Part shown: one piece after another, positions 1-9,018 of the stretch
How the letters are laid out: each line of letters starts with the position of its first letter
Numbering within the stretch: the first letter of the stretch is position 1
Assembly (NCBI GenBank): GCA_050485405.1
Contig: JBJHBI010000001.1
Span: forward strand, 93,488 to 157,487
Direction: 5' to 3'
DNA from: Saliniramus sp050485405
GTDB taxonomy: Bacteria; Pseudomonadota; Alphaproteobacteria; Rhizobiales; Beijerinckiaceae
Length of the DNA stretch: 64,000 bases
The notes under the pieces: generated by a model
What the model saw: only the letters and a program-made list of their open reading frames with translations
Told to the model about the DNA's origin: nothing
Databases searched by the model: none
Made by a program: the position numbers and the translations under genes

Positions 1-943
1 CGATCTCGTCGGGGGTGCGGGTGATGAGGCGCTGGATCTCGACATCGGCGAAATGCGCGGCCTTGCGCGAACCGGCACCGGTGAGATGGATCCCGTCCGT
101 CGTGCGCAGCCGCGCGGGCTGGCCGGAGAGATCGGGGCCGGTCGCGGTGTAGCGGTCGTTCTCGTCGACGAAACCCTTCCAGATATCGACATAGACGACA
201 TCGGTGCGGCGCAGGCGATCCTGGATGAATTCGTTGATGACGGCGAGATCGGCGGAGAGCCGGCCATTCTCCATCGGCGGCAGGCCCACCCAGACCAGGG
301 GAATGCCGGCATCGGCGAAAGCCTGCGCGATCGCATCGACGCGCCGCCCGTATTCCTCGCGCCAGGGATCGGAAAGCGGAGCCGCGCTCGCACCATCGAC
401 CCGCAGCGCCTGTCGGTCGTTGAGGCCGACCTGCATCACGGCGATGTCGAAGGCGGGGTCATCGGCGAGGATGCGCGCGAGATTGCCGGGCCAATCGAAG
501 AAATCGTCGCGCACCAGCCCCGACGAGCCCCGCGCCTGGACGGAAACGGCGATCTCCGGATCGTCCTCCATCAGCGCTTGCAGGCCCTGGCCGAGATTGG
601 TGGCGAGCGAATCGCCGAACACGGCGATCCGGGTCGAGACTTCCGCTTCGCTGGCCGGCGCGACGGCGAGCGGCGCCGGTGCCGCCGGCTGGGCGGGGCG
701 CGTCTGACGGCGTTGCTGCGTCGGTTGGGGAGGCGGCGGTTCAGGCTCGGAGCGCTGGAAGAGGCGCAGGAACGCGTATTGCGCCGGTGCGCCGGTTTGC
801 ATCGTGGAAGCGGGTGCATGGGCACCTTCGCCGGGCATCGCCACGGCGTCACGGCCCGAACCGAAGACCAGTATCGACAGGGCGAGGACGAGGGCCGGCA
901 GGAGCCGGGCCGCGCCGCAGCCGGCATGGATGATCCGCATCAT
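1..943 (-). CDS. DUF459/SGNH-hydrolase family protein, C-terminus cut by window edge
   Basis: Seen: the minus-strand frame is open from an ATG pair (943/940) to the window edge. It has an N-terminal hydrophobic signal or anchor segment (about residues 10-28), a Pro/Gln-rich linker (65-95), then an SGNH fold with GDS near 109-111, GLND near 172-175 and DGIHLT near 282-287, which carry the Ser, Asn and Asp/His positions of the family. Known: DUF459 proteins are extracytoplasmic SGNH esterase-like proteins common in Rhizobiales; the substrate is usually not known, though peptidoglycan or exopolysaccharide O-acyl groups are often proposed. The lytic transglycosylase just upstream on the same strand fits an envelope role. 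A plus-strand frame over the same stretch is a shadow. Confidence 0.8.
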   Translation of the reverse strand, partial: MMRIIHAGCGAARLLPALVLALSILVFGSGRDAVAMPGEGAHAPASTMQTGAPAQYAFLRLFQRSEPEPPPPQPTQQRRQTRPAQPAAPAPLAVAPASEAEVSTRIAVFGDSLATNLGQGLQALMEDDPEIAVSVQARGSSGLVRDDFFDWPGNLARILADDPAFDIAVMQVGLNDRQALRVDGASAAPLSDPWREEYGRRVDAIAQAFADAGIPLVWVGLPPMENGRLSADLAVINEFIQDRLRRTDVVYVDIWKGFVDENDRYTATGPDLSGQPARLRTTDGIHLTGAGSRKAAHFADVEIQRLITRTPDEI

Positions 944-995
944 ACCCTGATGATAGCGCAACCGGGCGCCCGCGTCAGCGCGGAATTCGCCGCGC

Positions 996-2324
996 TCACC
1001 GGCTCGAGCGCAGGGTCTCCAGGAGCGCCATATTGGCGTAGCCGTCGGCCGGGAGGCCGCGCCCGCGCTGGAAATTGCGCACGGCCTCGCGGGTCATCGA
1101 GCCGAACATGCCGTCGATATCCCCGCGATAATAGCCGAGATCGCGCAGGCGGCGCTGCAATTCCTCACGCTGCGAGGCGTTCATGCGCGGCTCGTTGCGC
1201 GGCCAGCTCGCCTGAACGGCGGCCCCGCCGGTCAGCCGGTCGCCCAGAAGCGCCACGCCGAGTGCGTAGGCGTCCGAGGAGTTGTAGCGCTTGATCACGT
1301 CGTAATTCGCGGTGACGAGGAAGGCCGGGCCGTTCGATCCGGCGGGCTGGAACAGGGTCGCCTCCCCGCGACCGGGCAGCGATCCGCCGGCGGCGGGCCT
1401 GACGCCGAGGCCGGACCATTGCGCGAAGGAGGCCTTTTCCACGCTGTGGTTGAAATTCGACGGCAGGCGCACTTCCATGCCCCAGGGCAGACCCGGCTGC
1501 CAGCCGTGCTCGCGCATGTAGTTGGCAGCCGAAGCCAGCGCGTCCGGCACCGAGTTCCAGATGTCGCGGCGCCCGTCGCCGTTGCCGTCGGCGGCAAAAC
1601 GCAGATAGCTCGTGGGCATGAATTGCGGATGCCCCATCGCGCCGGCCCAGGAGCCCTTCATGGCGTCGCGGGAGACGTCGCCCTGTTGCAGGATCTCGAG
1701 GGCGGCGAGAAGTTCGCCCTGGAAGAAATCGCCGCGATGGCCCTGATGCGCGAGGGTGGCGAGCGAGCGGAAGACGTCCTTGGAGCCCATATAGCTGCCG
1801 AAATTCGTCTCCATGCCCCAGATCCCGAGCACGATCGATTGCGGCACGCCATAAGCGCGTTCCACCGCCGCGAGGGTCTGGCCATGGCGCGAGCGCGCCT
1901 CGTTGCCGAGCCGCAGCCGCGTGGAGGAGACCGCGCCGTCGAGATATTCCCAGATCGGGCGGGCGAATTCCGGCTGGCGCTGCGTCAGGCGGATCACCTC
2001 CTGATCGGGCGTCACGCCGGAGAATGCGCGGTCGAAGGTCGCGCGCGAGACGCCGCGTCTTTCCGCCTGCGGGCGCAAGCTCTCGATATAGGCCGAGAAA
2101 TCGGACGGGCGCGTGCTGTTGCCGGAGCCGCTGCGGCTCGGCGCATCGAGCGATGCGGCCTGTACCGAACCCGTTCGCTGCGTCCCACCGCGTTCGGCGA
2201 AGGCATCGCCGCCGATGCAGCCTCCGAGCGGCAGGATCATGGCGGCGCACAGGATGGCGTGCAGGCGCCCCCGGGCTGAGGTGCGAAGCCGTGCGGGCTG
2301 GATGGCGAAGGGTCGGCGGCGCAT
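996..2324 (-). CDS. Lytic murein transglycosylase, MltB-like, with peptidoglycan-binding domain
   Basis: Predicted to cleave the glycan strands of peptidoglycan to 1,6-anhydro products. The chosen ATG (2324) gives MRRRPFA followed by a hydrophobic stretch and a lipobox LPLGGC with Cys36, so the protein is likely a periplasmic lipoprotein; an in-frame start 24 codons upstream would push the signal too far inside. The SLT_2/MltB domain runs about 75-365, with the catalytic Glu in METNFGSYMGS near residue 173 and the typical GHPQFMPTSY segment near 231-240. A PG_binding_1 domain (LGYYRGDIDGMFG, NFQRGRGL) closes the 442-residue protein. It is divergent from the Spy-like gene across an intergenic inverted repeat. 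Confidence 0.9.
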   Translation of the reverse strand: MRRRPFAIQPARLRTSARGRLHAILCAAMILPLGGCIGGDAFAERGGTQRTGSVQAASLDAPSRSGSGNSTRPSDFSAYIESLRPQAERRGVSRATFDRAFSGVTPDQEVIRLTQRQPEFARPIWEYLDGAVSSTRLRLGNEARSRHGQTLAAVERAYGVPQSIVLGIWGMETNFGSYMGSKDVFRSLATLAHQGHRGDFFQGELLAALEILQQGDVSRDAMKGSWAGAMGHPQFMPTSYLRFAADGNGDGRRDIWNSVPDALASAANYMREHGWQPGLPWGMEVRLPSNFNHSVEKASFAQWSGLGVRPAAGGSLPGRGEATLFQPAGSNGPAFLVTANYDVIKRYNSSDAYALGVALLGDRLTGGAAVQASWPRNEPRMNASQREELQRRLRDLGYYRGDIDGMFGSMTREAVRNFQRGRGLPADGYANMALLETLRSSR

Positions 2325-2408
2325 CGGGAAGATCCTCGTCTCGGGCGTACGTCCCCCAAACCACCAAATCATGATGAAGGAATGCTTAATCGGCAACCCA
2401 CGGAATCC

Positions 2409-2436
2409 GACGATTTCAACATGACGAAATCGTCAT
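2409..2436. promoter_or_regulatory. Overlapping inverted repeats in divergent promoter region
   Basis: GACGATTTC (2409-2417) is repeated inverted as GAAATCGTC (2426-2434), and ATGACGA-AA-TCGTCAT (2421-2436) is a second symmetric element sharing the right arm. They lie between the divergent lytic transglycosylase and Spy-like genes. The symmetry and position suggest an operator for a dimeric regulator; which one is not known. Confidence 0.45.
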
Positions 2437-2509
2437 CTTCCGGACACGACGCCGAAAACGCAGCCCGGCCATGTTGAACCCATCGAAACACCGAACAGGA
2501 CCCGACATC

Positions 2510-3181
2510 ATGAAAATGCTCGCTGTGATGACTTTCGCCGCCGCTACGGCACTCGCGACCGTTCCCGCTGCCGCCGAAAGCCCGGCACGCGGCCCCCAAG
2601 GCGGCCCCCAAGGCGGCCCTTCCGCCATGTTCAGCCAGGATGACCGCGCCGCCCTCACCGATGCGCGCATCGCCGCCATCCGCGCCGGTCTGCGCCTCAC
2701 GGAAGAGCAGGAAGCGCTGTTCGAGCCGGTCGAGGAAGCTCTGCGCGCCATGAGCGAGAATGCGGTACCGCGTCAGATGCGCGGGGCGCGCGGCGATGGT
2801 GCGCGCCGGGAGATGCGTCGCGAAATGCGCGAGACGATGCGCGACATGTCGGAGGACGAGCGTCGCGAGATGCGCGCGGAAATGCGCGAGCGGCGTGGTG
2901 ACCGTCACGGCCACGATTTCATGGAGCGCCTCGAGCGTCGCAGCGAGACGTCGAGCGCCAATGCCGCGCTGATGAGCGATCTCACCCAGGCGATGCGTCC
3001 CTTCTGGGACGGGCTCGAATCCGATCAGCAGCGGCTCCTGCCGGTCCTGATGCAGCCGAACATGGCCATGGGCCAGCATCGCCACGCCCGCTACGGCCAG
3101 TCGCGTTACGGCCAGCCCCGCTACGGTCATATGGGCGAGCGCGGTGGTCGCTGGATGCGCGGGCGCAGCGCGACCGAGTGA
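2510..3181 (+). CDS. Periplasmic Spy/CpxP-like LTxxQ-motif protein
   Basis: A 223-residue protein with a clear signal peptide (MKMLAVMTFAAATALA... ending AAAES). The start at 2510 puts the signal at the N-terminus; an ATG 13 codons earlier would not. The LTEEQEALFEPVEE segment near residue 63 matches the LTxxQ motif of Spy/CpxP-type periplasmic chaperone-like proteins. A central Met/Arg/Glu-rich stretch repeats REMR (about 100-145) and is very likely helical. The tail has RYGQ repeats and His residues. Known: family members are small all-helical envelope stress proteins, often induced by two-component systems or metals. The metal role of the His/Met-rich parts here is inference. Confidence 0.7.
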   Translation: MKMLAVMTFAAATALATVPAAAESPARGPQGGPQGGPSAMFSQDDRAALTDARIAAIRAGLRLTEEQEALFEPVEEALRAMSENAVPRQMRGARGDGARREMRREMRETMRDMSEDERREMRAEMRERRGDRHGHDFMERLERRSETSSANAALMSDLTQAMRPFWDGLESDQQRLLPVLMQPNMAMGQHRHARYGQSRYGQPRYGHMGERGGRWMRGRSATE

Positions 3182-3250
3182 ACGGCGCGAAAATCTGCAG
3201 CCAAAACCTGCATCAAGGCGCTCGCCCCCCAAAGAGGAGGGGCGGGCGCC

Positions 3251-4348
3251 TCATGCTCCCGCGGCGGTGGTCCTGCGTGGGCGCGCCTGTTCCAAGGTGA
3301 CCGTTCCATCTGCCGCGCAGGCGATGCGTATGCCGCCGAGCGTGCGTCCCGGCATCGCCGCGCCCTCGCGCAGGGCCGTCTGCAACGCGCCCGAGAGCGC
3401 CTCGATTTTCTCGAGATGAGGCCCGTAGCTGCCTCCCTCCGCCTCGCCGTGACCGCAGGCGATGAAGGCCCGGCGCAGCACACGCTGAACGAGCGCCGCC
3501 GGTGTATCGCGCAGGCCGTTTCCGTCCAGGGCGAGCGCATCGCCGGGAGCGTCGCGACGCAGGCGCGTGAAAAGCGCGTCCGCGGCGAAATCGAGTGCCT
3601 CCCGGGTCTCGCCGGCGCGCCGCGCGAGGCGCAGCAGCCGCTGGGGCGTGAGGCCCTCCTGCGCGAGCGCGGGGAGGAGGGTCCGCAGCCGGGCGCGGGT
3701 ATGGCGGTGATCGGTATTGGCCGGATCGCGGACATGCCACCAGCCGAAACCCTCGCAGGCAGCGACGAGCCGCGCCTTGGGAATGCCGAGGAACGGCCGC
3801 ACGAGGCTCAGCCCGGTGCCGGTCTCCCCCGCGATCGTATCGAGCGGCACCTTCTGGGCCATACCGGCGAGCCCGTCCATCCCGCTGCCTGCGCAAAGCC
3901 GCATCAGCACCGTCTCGGCCTGGTCGTCAGCCGTGTGCGCGGTGAGGAGGGTCGTCGCACCGGCTTCGCGGGCCGCCTCGGCGAGCAGGCGATAGCGCGC
4001 TGTCCGGGCCGCGCGCTGGATGCCGGAAGCGGGAATCTCGCCATGCTCCCAGCGCCGCGCATGGGCAGCGAGGCAGAGTTTGCGGGCCTGCGCGACGGTT
4101 TCAGCGGCTTCCCCGGCGCTCTCGGGGCGCAGGCCGTGATCGATGCTCACAATGGTGGCGCGATGCCCGTGCCCGCGTGCGACTAGCGCTGCGACGGCAT
4201 GCATCAGGGCAGTGGAATCGGGTCCGCCGGAGACGGCGACGACGAGATCTGTTTCTTGAGGTGCGAGCACGCCGGCAATCAGTTCCGCCCCGGTCTCGGG
4301 CGAAAGCGGGCTCGTATCATCCGGTCCGGCGATCTCGGACGGCGTCAC
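3251..4348 (-). CDS. tilS: tRNA(Ile)-lysidine synthase
   Basis: TilS ligates lysine to C34 of tRNA-Ile(CAU) with ATP, converting AUG to AUA reading. The N-type PP-loop SGGPDST is at residues 40-46, followed by the conserved SIDHGLRPES segment and TAHTADDQAETVLMRL. The length of 365 residues is normal for the short alphaproteobacterial form, which has a small C-terminal part. The start is GTG at 4348 and overlaps the cpoB stop by 4 bases (GTGA), so the two genes are translationally coupled. This order (tol-pal protein CpoB then tilS) is common in alphaproteobacteria. Confidence 0.95.
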   Translation of the reverse strand: MTPSEIAGPDDTSPLSPETGAELIAGVLAPQETDLVVAVSGGPDSTALMHAVAALVARGHGHRATIVSIDHGLRPESAGEAAETVAQARKLCLAAHARRWEHGEIPASGIQRAARTARYRLLAEAAREAGATTLLTAHTADDQAETVLMRLCAGSGMDGLAGMAQKVPLDTIAGETGTGLSLVRPFLGIPKARLVAACEGFGWWHVRDPANTDHRHTRARLRTLLPALAQEGLTPQRLLRLARRAGETREALDFAADALFTRLRRDAPGDALALDGNGLRDTPAALVQRVLRRAFIACGHGEAEGGSYGPHLEKIEALSGALQTALREGAAMPGRTLGGIRIACAADGTVTLEQARPRRTTAAGA

Positions 4349-5412
4349 GCGCAGCCGACGCGCGCTTCCTCACGCGCGATATTCTCCTGCAGGGCCGAAG
4401 CCGCCTGCGGATATTGCTGCGGGATCTCCGCGAGAGTGGCGCAGGCCTGCTCCCGGGCACCGATCTCGGCCAGCGCACCGCCCAGCCGCAACATGGCCTG
4501 CGGGGCGACCTCCGAATCGGAATGATCCGTCGAGATCGTCAGATACTGTTCCGCAGCCTCGCGGTGGCGGCCCTGCCCGCGATAGCTCTCGCCGAGCCAG
4601 TAGCGGGCCTGCGGGGCCAGCGCATCACGCGGATGGGATTGCAGAAACTGCCGGAAACCCATTTCGGCATCGGAATAGGCCCCCTGGAGCAGGAGTGCAT
4701 AGGCCGAATCGTACAGGGCGCGCGGATCGGCATCCCCTGTTGCCGCGATGCTCGGGCGCGGCCCGGTCTCGCCGTTCGGTGCGCCCGGCTGAGCGGCGCC
4801 GTTCAGATCCGGGTTGCGCAATTGCGGCAGGCTCATGCCGAATCCGGAATCGCCGAATCCGGAATCACCGTTGCGCGGCTCGCCTTCGCCGTTGCCGAGG
4901 ATCGCTCCGGGAAGCGCCAGCGGCGCGGAGGGTTGCGTCGTGCCCAAGGGCTGCGGCAGGCCCGGGGCTGAGGGATCGCGACCCGGGTCGAAGGCGTCGC
5001 CGCGTCCCGGCCCGGCCTGCTGCGCGGGGGCGTCGAAGGAGGGCCGGGCGAGATCGGGGACGTCCATCTGCGGCGCGGGCGTGGCGGGTGCGCGATCGTC
5101 GAAGGCGGGGGTGTTCTGCCCGGAGCGCTGCGGTGCCGGCCCGGCGCCGAGCTCCTCGAAGCGGAAATCGACGTCTTCCTGCATGCGCTGGAGGCGATCG
5201 CGCAGCTGCCGGTTCTCGAATTGCAGCTCTTCCACCTGTCCGGAGAGGCTGCGCACCTGCCCTTCGAGCTGGTTGAGCCGCAGGACGAGCTCGGACACGT
5301 CCTGCGCCTTCGCCGAGGCGGGGACGAGCAGGCTCAGACCGGCAATGAGTGCGGCTACCGCGAGCGCGCGCGCGAAGAAACCGAACAGGGGGCGAGTAGG
5401 CAATGCCTTCAT
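4345..5412 (-). CDS. cpoB: Tol-Pal system protein CpoB/YbgF
   Basis: A 355-residue periplasmic protein with signal peptide (residues 1-36, ending SAKAQ). A coiled coil of heptads follows (about 40-85, QLEGQVRSLSGQVEELQFEN), then a long Pro/Gly/Gln-rich linker (90-230), then three tetratricopeptide-like repeats (YDSAYALLLQGAYSDAEMGF onward). This is the CpoB architecture: trimerising coiled coil plus TPR domain that links peptidoglycan synthesis with Tol-Pal outer membrane constriction. The ATG at 5412 was preferred to one 22 codons upstream because it places the signal peptide at the N-terminus. It is coupled to tilS downstream. Confidence 0.9.
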   Translation of the reverse strand: MKALPTRPLFGFFARALAVAALIAGLSLLVPASAKAQDVSELVLRLNQLEGQVRSLSGQVEELQFENRQLRDRLQRMQEDVDFRFEELGAGPAPQRSGQNTPAFDDRAPATPAPQMDVPDLARPSFDAPAQQAGPGRGDAFDPGRDPSAPGLPQPLGTTQPSAPLALPGAILGNGEGEPRNGDSGFGDSGFGMSLPQLRNPDLNGAAQPGAPNGETGPRPSIAATGDADPRALYDSAYALLLQGAYSDAEMGFRQFLQSHPRDALAPQARYWLGESYRGQGRHREAAEQYLTISTDHSDSEVAPQAMLRLGGALAEIGAREQACATLAEIPQQYPQAASALQENIAREEARVGCA

Positions 5413-5547
5413 GGCCTGGCAAATCCTCGAAATACGATGCCGGACGTCTCCGGCACGCTGTCCGCGAAGCCTTATCACAAATCTCCCCGAGCGGCTAAAT
5501 TATGGCGCGCCCGGCAATCTTGCGGCAATCGCGCATGCTCGAGCCGC

Positions 5548-6681
5548 TCAGGAGGGCTCCTCGTCATCTTCGACCCGGGTGCCGTCGGTACAGATCGCGC
5601 GCAGATCGGCCCATTCCTTGGAAGTCAGAAGTGGCGGCGCCGAGCCCGATGGCGCCCCTCGCCGCAGCGCCGTGACCGCGCTCTCGCGCTCCTCTCCCAT
5701 CGGATGCGTGGCGAAGAACCCGGGCTGGTCGTTGCCGATATCGAGCAGGAAACCGGCGAAAGGGTGGGTCGGGCGCCCCAGCGCATGCAGCGTCTGCGCG
5801 GCGAATCGATCGGCTGCGAGCTCCTGCCGACGTGAATATGTCGCCATCAGGCTCGTCTGCGCGAGCCCGGCGAGCACGCCTCCGCCGATGAAATCGCCGA
5901 AGAACAAACCCATCAGGAACCCCGTCCCGCCGGCCTGGATGAGATTGCGCAGGCCGTCGCGATGGGCCACATGGCCGATCTCGTGGGCGATGATGCCGGC
6001 CAGCGCATCAGGGCCGTCGACATGCCTCAACAACCCCTCGAAGACATAGATCCGCCCGCCGGGCAGGGCGAGTGCGTTGACTTCGCTGCGCCTGACCACG
6101 GCTGCACGCGGCTCGACATGAAGGGTGTGCACCGCGCTCAGCCGTGCCGTCAGCCGGTCGAGCGCCGCCGCGCCCGGCCCGATCTCGCAGGTCACGAGGT
6201 CCAGATGATCGCGCAGCGCCCCGTCGACCGCGTCACCGAGTGCGATCTCCACGCGCGGTGGCACGAGCGGGGCGATCCGCTCCGCGAGGAGCGGGATCAG
6301 CAGAAGGGCGGTGAGGAGGATCGAAACCGTCGCCGCGATCAGCCAGAAGACGATACGACGCGTTTCCCGCGCCGTTCCCCGCTTCGCGGTGTCGGGGCCG
6401 ATATGGCGCAACACGGCTGCGCGGGCGGCGGGGTCATGCACCTGCAAGCGCGCCCGTCCGTCGCCGCAGGCGAGGATCAGGCGGTCATCGGGGCCGGGCA
6501 GGCGGTGGATCTCGCTTCGCGCCCAGAAGACCGGCGTGCCGTCGCAAGCGGCAAAACCGATCCCCTGAGGCGTCAGCCGCAGCATCACTGCCTGCCGCTC
6601 GGCGCGCTGGCCGTCGAAATAATCGGCCCGCAGAGCGTCCGTAGCCGGCGATTGCGGCTCAGGGCCCGATGGCGAAGGCAT
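5548..6681 (-). CDS. M48-family membrane metalloprotease
   Basis: A 377-residue protein with a cytoplasmic N-terminal domain (1-105, LTPQGIGFA and WARSEIHRL), one transmembrane segment (about 111-133) and a C-terminal M48 peptidase domain. The zinc motif HEIGH is at 233-237 (AGIIAHEIGHVAHRDGL), and a later ELAADRFA segment supplies the third ligand Glu. Known: M48 enzymes of this build are BepA/HtpX-like quality-control proteases. The gene start overlaps the end of the DUF898 gene by 23 bases, so the pair is almost certainly one operon, and this pairing recurs in proteobacteria. The substrate is unknown. Confidence 0.85.
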   Translation of the reverse strand: MPSPSGPEPQSPATDALRADYFDGQRAERQAVMLRLTPQGIGFAACDGTPVFWARSEIHRLPGPDDRLILACGDGRARLQVHDPAARAAVLRHIGPDTAKRGTARETRRIVFWLIAATVSILLTALLLIPLLAERIAPLVPPRVEIALGDAVDGALRDHLDLVTCEIGPGAAALDRLTARLSAVHTLHVEPRAAVVRRSEVNALALPGGRIYVFEGLLRHVDGPDALAGIIAHEIGHVAHRDGLRNLIQAGGTGFLMGLFFGDFIGGGVLAGLAQTSLMATYSRRQELAADRFAAQTLHALGRPTHPFAGFLLDIGNDQPGFFATHPMGEERESAVTALRRGAPSGSAPPLLTSKEWADLRAICTDGTRVEDDEEPS

Positions 6682-8080
6682 CGGCGAGCCCCTCTCCGGC
6701 CCCTGCGGATGTCGGTTCGCTGTAGCGCAGGCGGTCGATCAGGGCCTGCGGTTGCGTCACGGCGAGCGTGCTCGTCACCGCGACCCAGACCGCGCGCTCG
6801 ACGAAATACCGCCGCATGGCGCCGATCAGGGTCAGGACCAGGAGAATGCCGACCATGGTGAGAAACGCGGAAAACGTGCTCGGATTCTCCTCGGTCCCGA
6901 ACAAGGCGCGGGTCTGCTCGGGAAAATTCTGCGTCAGGAATAGGCCGATGACTCCGAGCAGTGCCATGATGAGAATGAGCAGGAACACCACGCCCGTGCC
7001 GAAGCGCAGATAGCAGCCGACGACCTGCCGTGCCCGCAGCGCGGAGACGAAACGCGTCGTGCCGAAAGCCAGGTGATTGAGCCGCCAGCGATGCCAGATC
7101 GCGACGTAGACCGCATAGAAGGTGAATCCGACCACCACCGCCGCGATGATCGCAAGTCCCGTTCCCGTCATGTCTCCGCCGATTTCCCGCAATTCGGGAC
7201 CGGCGGCGACGATCAGGGATGCCAGAAGGGGTACGCTCAGTGCGGCGATCGCCAGCCAGACCAGGGCGGCGATCGACCAGCCGAGATAGACCCGCCATGC
7301 CAGGCTCCAGCCCGTGCCGGTAAACTGCGCCTTCTGGTCCCCGATCCGGCATCCGCCGATCAGATAACGGTCGAGGGAAGCGCGACGAAACGGGATGGCG
7401 AGGCCGAGACTGAGGATGGCGACACAATCCCAGCCGATGCGACGCGTGAAATAGCCGCCGAACTCGGCATCGAGCGAACCGGCAATGCCGCGATAGCGGC
7501 TGCGCGTGATGCGATAGGCGAAGGTGCGGAACTGGGCGAATTGCTGCAGGGCCATCAATCCGAAGAATGTCGGCCCCATCAAGGCGGCAGAGCCGCCGAA
7601 GGAGGTCAGCCCCAGGAGCGTCAGGAGCAGATTGATCGGGATCAGCACGGCCATGCCGATCAGGAAGCCGCGCAAGAGCTCGCCCCCGGTTCCGGCATAT
7701 TCGAGCGGTTCGCCGGCAATCACGGTGTTGCCCCACAGGTGGCGCCGGATGTCGGTGATCAGCCAGAAGCGATACAGACCGAGGGTCGGCAGCGTCATGA
7801 GGCTGCCGCGCGCGAGCAGGCGGGCAAAGGCCGGCCGGGACCCGGTGAAAGTGATGGCGTCGCGTCCGTGCCCGGCAGTCGCCACCTCGTTCTCATCGTG
7901 GCTGGCGCGGGCCGGCGGCGTTTCGACAAGGATCGGAACGAGTACGGGTTGCGCGGGCGATGCAGCGGGCTCGGGATCGGCGTGGCTCACCGGTTCACTG
8001 GCGCGTTGACCAGGCGGGGCGATCACCGCACGGATGCGGGCATGCGGAACGGACGAAACGGAAGCGCGCGCGGAAGCCAT
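6659..8080 (-). CDS. DUF898 (YjgN-family) membrane protein
   Basis: A 473-residue integral membrane protein. After a charged N-terminal 75 residues comes FTGSRPAFARLLARGSLMTL, the usual opening of DUF898, then about six to eight hydrophobic segments with LYRFWLITDIRRHLW and ITRSRYRGIAGSLDAEFGGYF typical of the family. The function of DUF898/YjgN is not established. It precedes and overlaps the M48 protease gene, suggesting that the protease acts on or with this membrane protein (inference). Confidence 0.8.
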   Translation of the reverse strand: MASARASVSSVPHARIRAVIAPPGQRASEPVSHADPEPAASPAQPVLVPILVETPPARASHDENEVATAGHGRDAITFTGSRPAFARLLARGSLMTLPTLGLYRFWLITDIRRHLWGNTVIAGEPLEYAGTGGELLRGFLIGMAVLIPINLLLTLLGLTSFGGSAALMGPTFFGLMALQQFAQFRTFAYRITRSRYRGIAGSLDAEFGGYFTRRIGWDCVAILSLGLAIPFRRASLDRYLIGGCRIGDQKAQFTGTGWSLAWRVYLGWSIAALVWLAIAALSVPLLASLIVAAGPELREIGGDMTGTGLAIIAAVVVGFTFYAVYVAIWHRWRLNHLAFGTTRFVSALRARQVVGCYLRFGTGVVFLLILIMALLGVIGLFLTQNFPEQTRALFGTEENPSTFSAFLTMVGILLVLTLIGAMRRYFVERAVWVAVTSTLAVTQPQALIDRLRYSEPTSAGAGEGLADAFAIGP

Positions 8081-8231
8081 CGATTCTCACTGAGACAATG
8101 CGTAAAATTATCTTGTGTTGCATCAGCTATATGACGCGTATCAGGAATCGCAATCGCGCAGCTTCATCATGGTAAAGGAAGGTCGTATCGGCGACGGGCG
8201 GGTCGGCGGCCCGTCGCCGTATCGCGTAGCG

Positions 8232-8921
8232 TCACGCGGCGAGGCCGCCATCGACGATCAGCGTCTGGCCGGTCACGTAGGAGGCTTTCGGCGAGACGAG
8301 ATAAGCCACCGCATCGGCGATCTCGGATGCGGCGGCGTAGCGGCCCATCGGAATGCGTGCGAGGCGGGCATCGGTGGGCTCGCGGGTGTCGACGAAGCCC
8401 GGTGCGACGGCGTTGATGCGGATGCCGTCCGCCGCCAGCGGCTTGGCCGCGAGGCGGATATAGCCGTCGAGCGCCGCGCGCTGGGCCACGGAGGGGGCGA
8501 AATCCTGATCCGTCTGGGCAATGGCGAAGCTCGACAGGGCGCAGATCGCCCCCTTGCTCTCGGCCAGCGCGGCGCGGGCATAGCGCACGAGGCGCACTGT
8601 GGGCAGCATCATCATGTCGAGGGCGCCGTGCCAGTCCTCGTCGGTGAGATCGAGCACCGGCTTCTTGGCCGCATGGCCTGAATTGGGGATGATCGCATCG
8701 ATCCGCCCGCTCTTCGCGAGCGCAGCCTCGACGAAACCGGCGAGATCTTCCGCCTTGCTGACGTCGCCCCTGAAGGCGAAGCCACCGATCTCGTCGGCGA
8801 GCGCCTCGGCCTTCTCGGAGCGTGCCATCACGCCCACGAGATAGCCCTCGTTTGCCAGTGCGCGCGCGACCGCGCCACCGATACCCCCGCTCGCAGCCGT
8901 GACCAGAGCCGTCTTCTGCAT
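8232..8921 (-). CDS. SDR-family protein lacking the catalytic Tyr-Lys pair
   Basis: A 229-residue Rossmann protein starting MQKTALVTAASGGIGG, so the cofactor loop is TAASGGIG (TA replaces the usual TG). Ser130/Ser131 of the SDR triad are present, but where YxxxK should lie the sequence reads SVAQR (144-148), between FAP and the normal AALDGYIRLAAK helix. The NNAG motif is PNSG (80-83). The C-terminus NAVAPGFVDTR and YVTGQTLIVDGGL is classical SDR. A catalytic reductase role is therefore doubtful; it could be a divergent or non-oxidoreductase member. It is a single gene with short spacers on both sides. Confidence 0.75.
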   Translation of the reverse strand: MQKTALVTAASGGIGGAVARALANEGYLVGVMARSEKAEALADEIGGFAFRGDVSKAEDLAGFVEAALAKSGRIDAIIPNSGHAAKKPVLDLTDEDWHGALDMMMLPTVRLVRYARAALAESKGAICALSSFAIAQTDQDFAPSVAQRAALDGYIRLAAKPLAADGIRINAVAPGFVDTREPTDARLARIPMGRYAAASEIADAVAYLVSPKASYVTGQTLIVDGGLAA

Positions 8922-9018
8922 GGAAATGCCTCCCGTTCGTTGCTGCGCGCGCAGCCGTTTCCCGACGGCAGGTGACGCCGTCCCATGCGGCGAAATCTAT
9001 GCGCCCCGTTCGGCGCGA

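Noticed and set aside
53..1294. A 413-codon plus-strand open frame over the first 1.3 kb
   Set aside because: The minus strand carries a clear SGNH (DUF459) protein and a lytic transglycosylase over the same bases; the plus frame is a GC-rich shadow.
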